A DNA stretch of 16,664 nucleotides from Euryarchaeota archaeon UBA538 (GTDB taxonomy: Archaea; Thermoplasmatota; Poseidoniia; Poseidoniales; Thalassarchaeaceae): assembly GCA_002499325.1 (NCBI GenBank), contig DALC01000049.1, positions 15,285 to 31,948 of the forward strand. Reading direction: 5' to 3'. Below the pieces are notes generated by a model. The model worked only from the letters and a program-made list of their open reading frames with translations, searched no databases and was not told the DNA's origin. Numbering within the stretch: position 1 is the stretch's first letter; each line of letters begins with the position of its first letter. Of this stretch, positions 14,715-16,664 are shown piece by piece. The position numbers and the translations under genes are program-made.

Positions 14715-16664
14715 CTACTTTTCTTCGACCCATTCTTCCTTTTCTGTATCCCAAAGCCAACCTGGATGGTCATCGTCCTTGACAAACCTGCTTTCATCTT
14801 CATGTTGCCTCTCTTTCTTATTGTAATTATGCTCAGGCTCAGGCTCAGGCTCATTATCGTCTTCGAATTCGATGAAGAAGTAAGCGAAACCTGCCATTCC
14901 CAGAATTACAACAATTACGATAATTACCAAGAATGAGGTACTTGATGATTCTGAGTCGCTCACAGTGATCTTTGAACCGTCATATTCAAGGCCTCCGTAC
15001 ATGAACTGAGGAGTAGCAGAGCTCGATATTCGAGATCCTGGTATTCCCATAGTCCATGTTGAGTCATCCGAGACAACTGTATTGTTGACAGGAATTCCTC
15101 CGATTGTAGCTGTAACGGTTCTCCCTGGAAGACCGATGCCGGAGAAGATAGCAGTACCATCTTCGGAAATCCTTGTTTCTTGGGGTACATCGACCTGGAA
15201 ATCTATTGCTATGACTTCGATGCTCATTGGAATTGAATTTGCCTTCGATCCGAATTGATCTGATGCAACAAATACTACATCGTTAATTGACCAACCAGAT
15301 ATCTCGGGATCGAAGAAAGCCATCGATGTCGGGTTATATCTTGCCACGCCGTCAGCAGATACTGAAATCACTACTGGATATTCGTCATCTGAGGCTATTT
15401 CTTCGTCATCATAAACTGATAGAATAAGCTCTTGATTTGGATCTGGATCTGAGAAGAAATCCAGAAGATTGATTTCGAAAGTGGTACATCTGTCGGCTGA
15501 TTGTGAGTTTTCTTCACAGTATAGTGTTACCGATTCTACCCATCCCGACTGATCGAAAACGGGTTGTCTATTTCCTGCATCTGGAGGATTGTCTGCGATT
15601 ATATTAACTGACTTCCATTCGGAGTAATCAAATCCGTCATAAGATCTCATCCTAATCTGGTATTCCGAATTGTGCCTTAACGACCTTGAGTCCCATGTTG
15701 AGCTGAATGCACCGTTCGAGTCGAACTCGATGACTGATTCTGAGTGAACTTCGATCATTCCGTTTGCTGTATCGAGGACTTCGATATCTACTCTAGTTAC
15801 CTCATTGTCATTATCCCTGGCTACCCCTTGGAAAACTGACTCTTCAGAAACGGGCATTCTGTCTGACTCCTTGGGTTCGGAGATACTCATGAAGGGCGCG
15901 CTGTTTGAATTGTCTATGGTGAGGGTAAGCTCCGCGGGAACGCACTCATCAATCACGCCATTGCAGAAGTCCGAGTCTGAGGCCCATATCTTGAAAGTGT
16001 AGTCCGCCACCACCCTGGGCTGACCACTGAAGTCCCAAGTCCATGACCAGGATGTACCTCCAGAGACAGGAGTAACAACTTGGAAATTAGGACCAGCAAT
16101 TTGGAAATAAATCTCAGAAATATCCTTGCCACATTGTGATGGACATCCATAGTAGTCATAGGCAGCACCCTCGAATGTAACAGTGTCATCAGAGTGAGTA
16201 GAAAATGGACTAGGAGAGCTTACCGAGACTGTAGGGGCCTGGGAATTAAGCTTGATAGAGATGGTGGATATGGGGCTGTAGTCGATTCCGTCGAATGCTC
16301 GGAACTGGAAAACATAGTCTCCTTCAGCCATTTGGGACATATCCAATTCATAATACCATTCTTTGAAAGGATGGTTAGTACTAGTTACTTCCCCATATTG
16401 TGAACCAGAGGAGTCAGTGGCGAGTTGTGCATCTGACCAATCGCTGGTGAATGGGTCTCTAACTTCAATTGAATGGACGAATCCTTTCTGATCCCACTGT
16501 GCCATTTCATCACTTGGGTAGAATGAGGCTAGAATTCCATCGTGAGCGTTACCGGTGATATTCACTATCTTTCTGAAAGAGTGGCCTTGGTCTTGTGTGA
16601 TGGATACAGAGGGAGCTAAATTTACAAGGTTTGCAGTTCCTTGATATGAAGAGTCATCTAATGT
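14715..16664 (-). CDS. Ig-like repeat surface protein with C-terminal anchor and Trp-rich tail, truncated at window edge
   Basis: The frame stays open to base 16664, so the GTG at 16563-16565 is probably internal and the gene starts beyond the window. The visible 650 or so residues hold at least three tandem Ig-like domains, each opening with APxVSI and a V-x-x-x-G-x-A-x-D motif (near nt 16600, 16230 and 15900), then a cadherin-like domain (about 15220-15590) and a bacterial Ig-like domain with GLPGRTVTATIGG (about 14960-15220). A transmembrane helix (about nt 14870-14940, LVIIVIVVILGMAGFAYFF) is followed by an acidic Pro-Glu repeat and a charged tail ending HPGWLWDTEKEEWVEEK. The orientation is domains outside, tail inside. 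Cysteine pairs and sequons fit an extracellular protein. A role in adhesion or cell-surface structure is inference; the family is not known to me. Confidence 0.85.
   Translation of the reverse strand, partial: TLDDSSYQGTANLVNLAPSVSITQDQGHSFRKIVNITGNAHDGILASFYPSDEMAQWDQKGFVHSIEVRDPFTSDWSDAQLATDSSGSQYGEVTSTNHPFKEWYYELDMSQMAEGDYVFQFRAFDGIDYSPISTISIKLNSQAPTVSVSSPSPFSTHSDDTVTFEGAAYDYYGCPSQCGKDISEIYFQIAGPNFQVVTPVSGGTSWSWTWDFSGQPRVVADYTFKIWASDSDFCNGVIDECVPAELTLTIDNSNSAPFMSISEPKESDRMPVSEESVFQGVARDNDNEVTRVDIEVLDTANGMIEVHSESVIEFDSNGAFSSTWDSRSLRHNSEYQIRMRSYDGFDYSEWKSVNIIADNPPDAGNRQPVFDQSGWVESVTLYCEENSQSADRCTTFEINLLDFFSDPDPNQELILSVYDDEEIASDDEYPVVISVSADGVARYNPTSMAFFDPEISGWSINDVVFVASDQFGSKANSIPMSIEVIAIDFQVDVPQETRISEDGTAIFSGIGLPGRTVTATIGGIPVNNTVVSDDSTWTMGIPGSRISSSATPQFMYGGLEYDGSKITVSDSESSSTSFLVIIVIVVILGMAGFAYFFIEFEDDNEPEPEPEHNYNKKERQHEDESRFVKDDDHPGWLWDTEKEEWVEEK
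14831..14852 (-). repeat. Short hexamer repeat coding a Pro-Glu run
   Basis: GCTCAG repeats three and two-thirds times on the plus strand and reads as alternating Glu-Pro in the cytoplasmic tail next to the membrane helix. Such slippage-prone runs commonly vary in copy number between strains. Confidence 0.8.

Overview
This 16.7 kb window looks like archaeal chromosome, most likely from a planktonic Thermoplasmatota lineage such as Marine Group II (Candidatus Poseidoniales). That placement is inference, because there is no rRNA or tRNA gene here. It rests on an archaeal UPF0201 protein, a very long secreted protein built of Asp-rich calcium-binding modules, several single-pass surface proteins, a bacterial-type DnaJ, and very dense packing with TATA-like boxes about 25-30 nt before start codons. 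No mobile element, CRISPR array or phage gene was seen, and no stretch above 300 nt lacks a gene.

Layout from left to right. (1) The end of a membrane-anchored surface protein (+) enters from the left edge and meets dnaJ (-). Upstream of dnaJ on the same strand is a two-helix membrane protein with a C-terminal zinc ribbon. (2) A short divergent region leads to a UPF0201 protein (+), whose stop codon overlaps that of a fused pyroglutamyl-peptidase/MutT-Nudix protein (-). (3) A second divergent region leads to a small two-helix membrane protein (+), which abuts an unrecognised helical protein (-). (4) A 1912-residue secreted protein (-) fills 5388-11126. It has a signal peptide, about 13 TSP3/EF-hand-like calcium-binding modules and an inserted region that looks like a beta-propeller. 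(5) A 190-nt divergent spacer leads to a WalJ/YycJ-type metallo-beta-lactamase-fold hydrolase (+), which converges on a winged-helix/STAND-ATPase/TPR protein (-). (6) A surface protein of tandem Ig-like domains with a C-terminal membrane anchor and a Trp-rich cytoplasmic tail (-) runs off the right edge.

The genes do not form one obvious pathway. Two themes recur. The first is envelope proteins: the left-edge protein, the zinc-ribbon protein, the small membrane protein, the giant secreted protein and the Ig-like protein. The second is protein or nucleotide housekeeping: DnaJ, the peptidase-Nudix fusion and the MBL-fold hydrolase. The STAND protein may be a signal-responsive regulator, but nothing here names its target. 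All four convergent gene pairs have stop codons that touch or overlap (gaps of 1, -4, 0 and 1 nt). The observations most worth following up are the peptidase-Nudix fusion, the modular calcium-binding giant with its inserted propeller, and the Trp-rich tail of the Ig-like protein.
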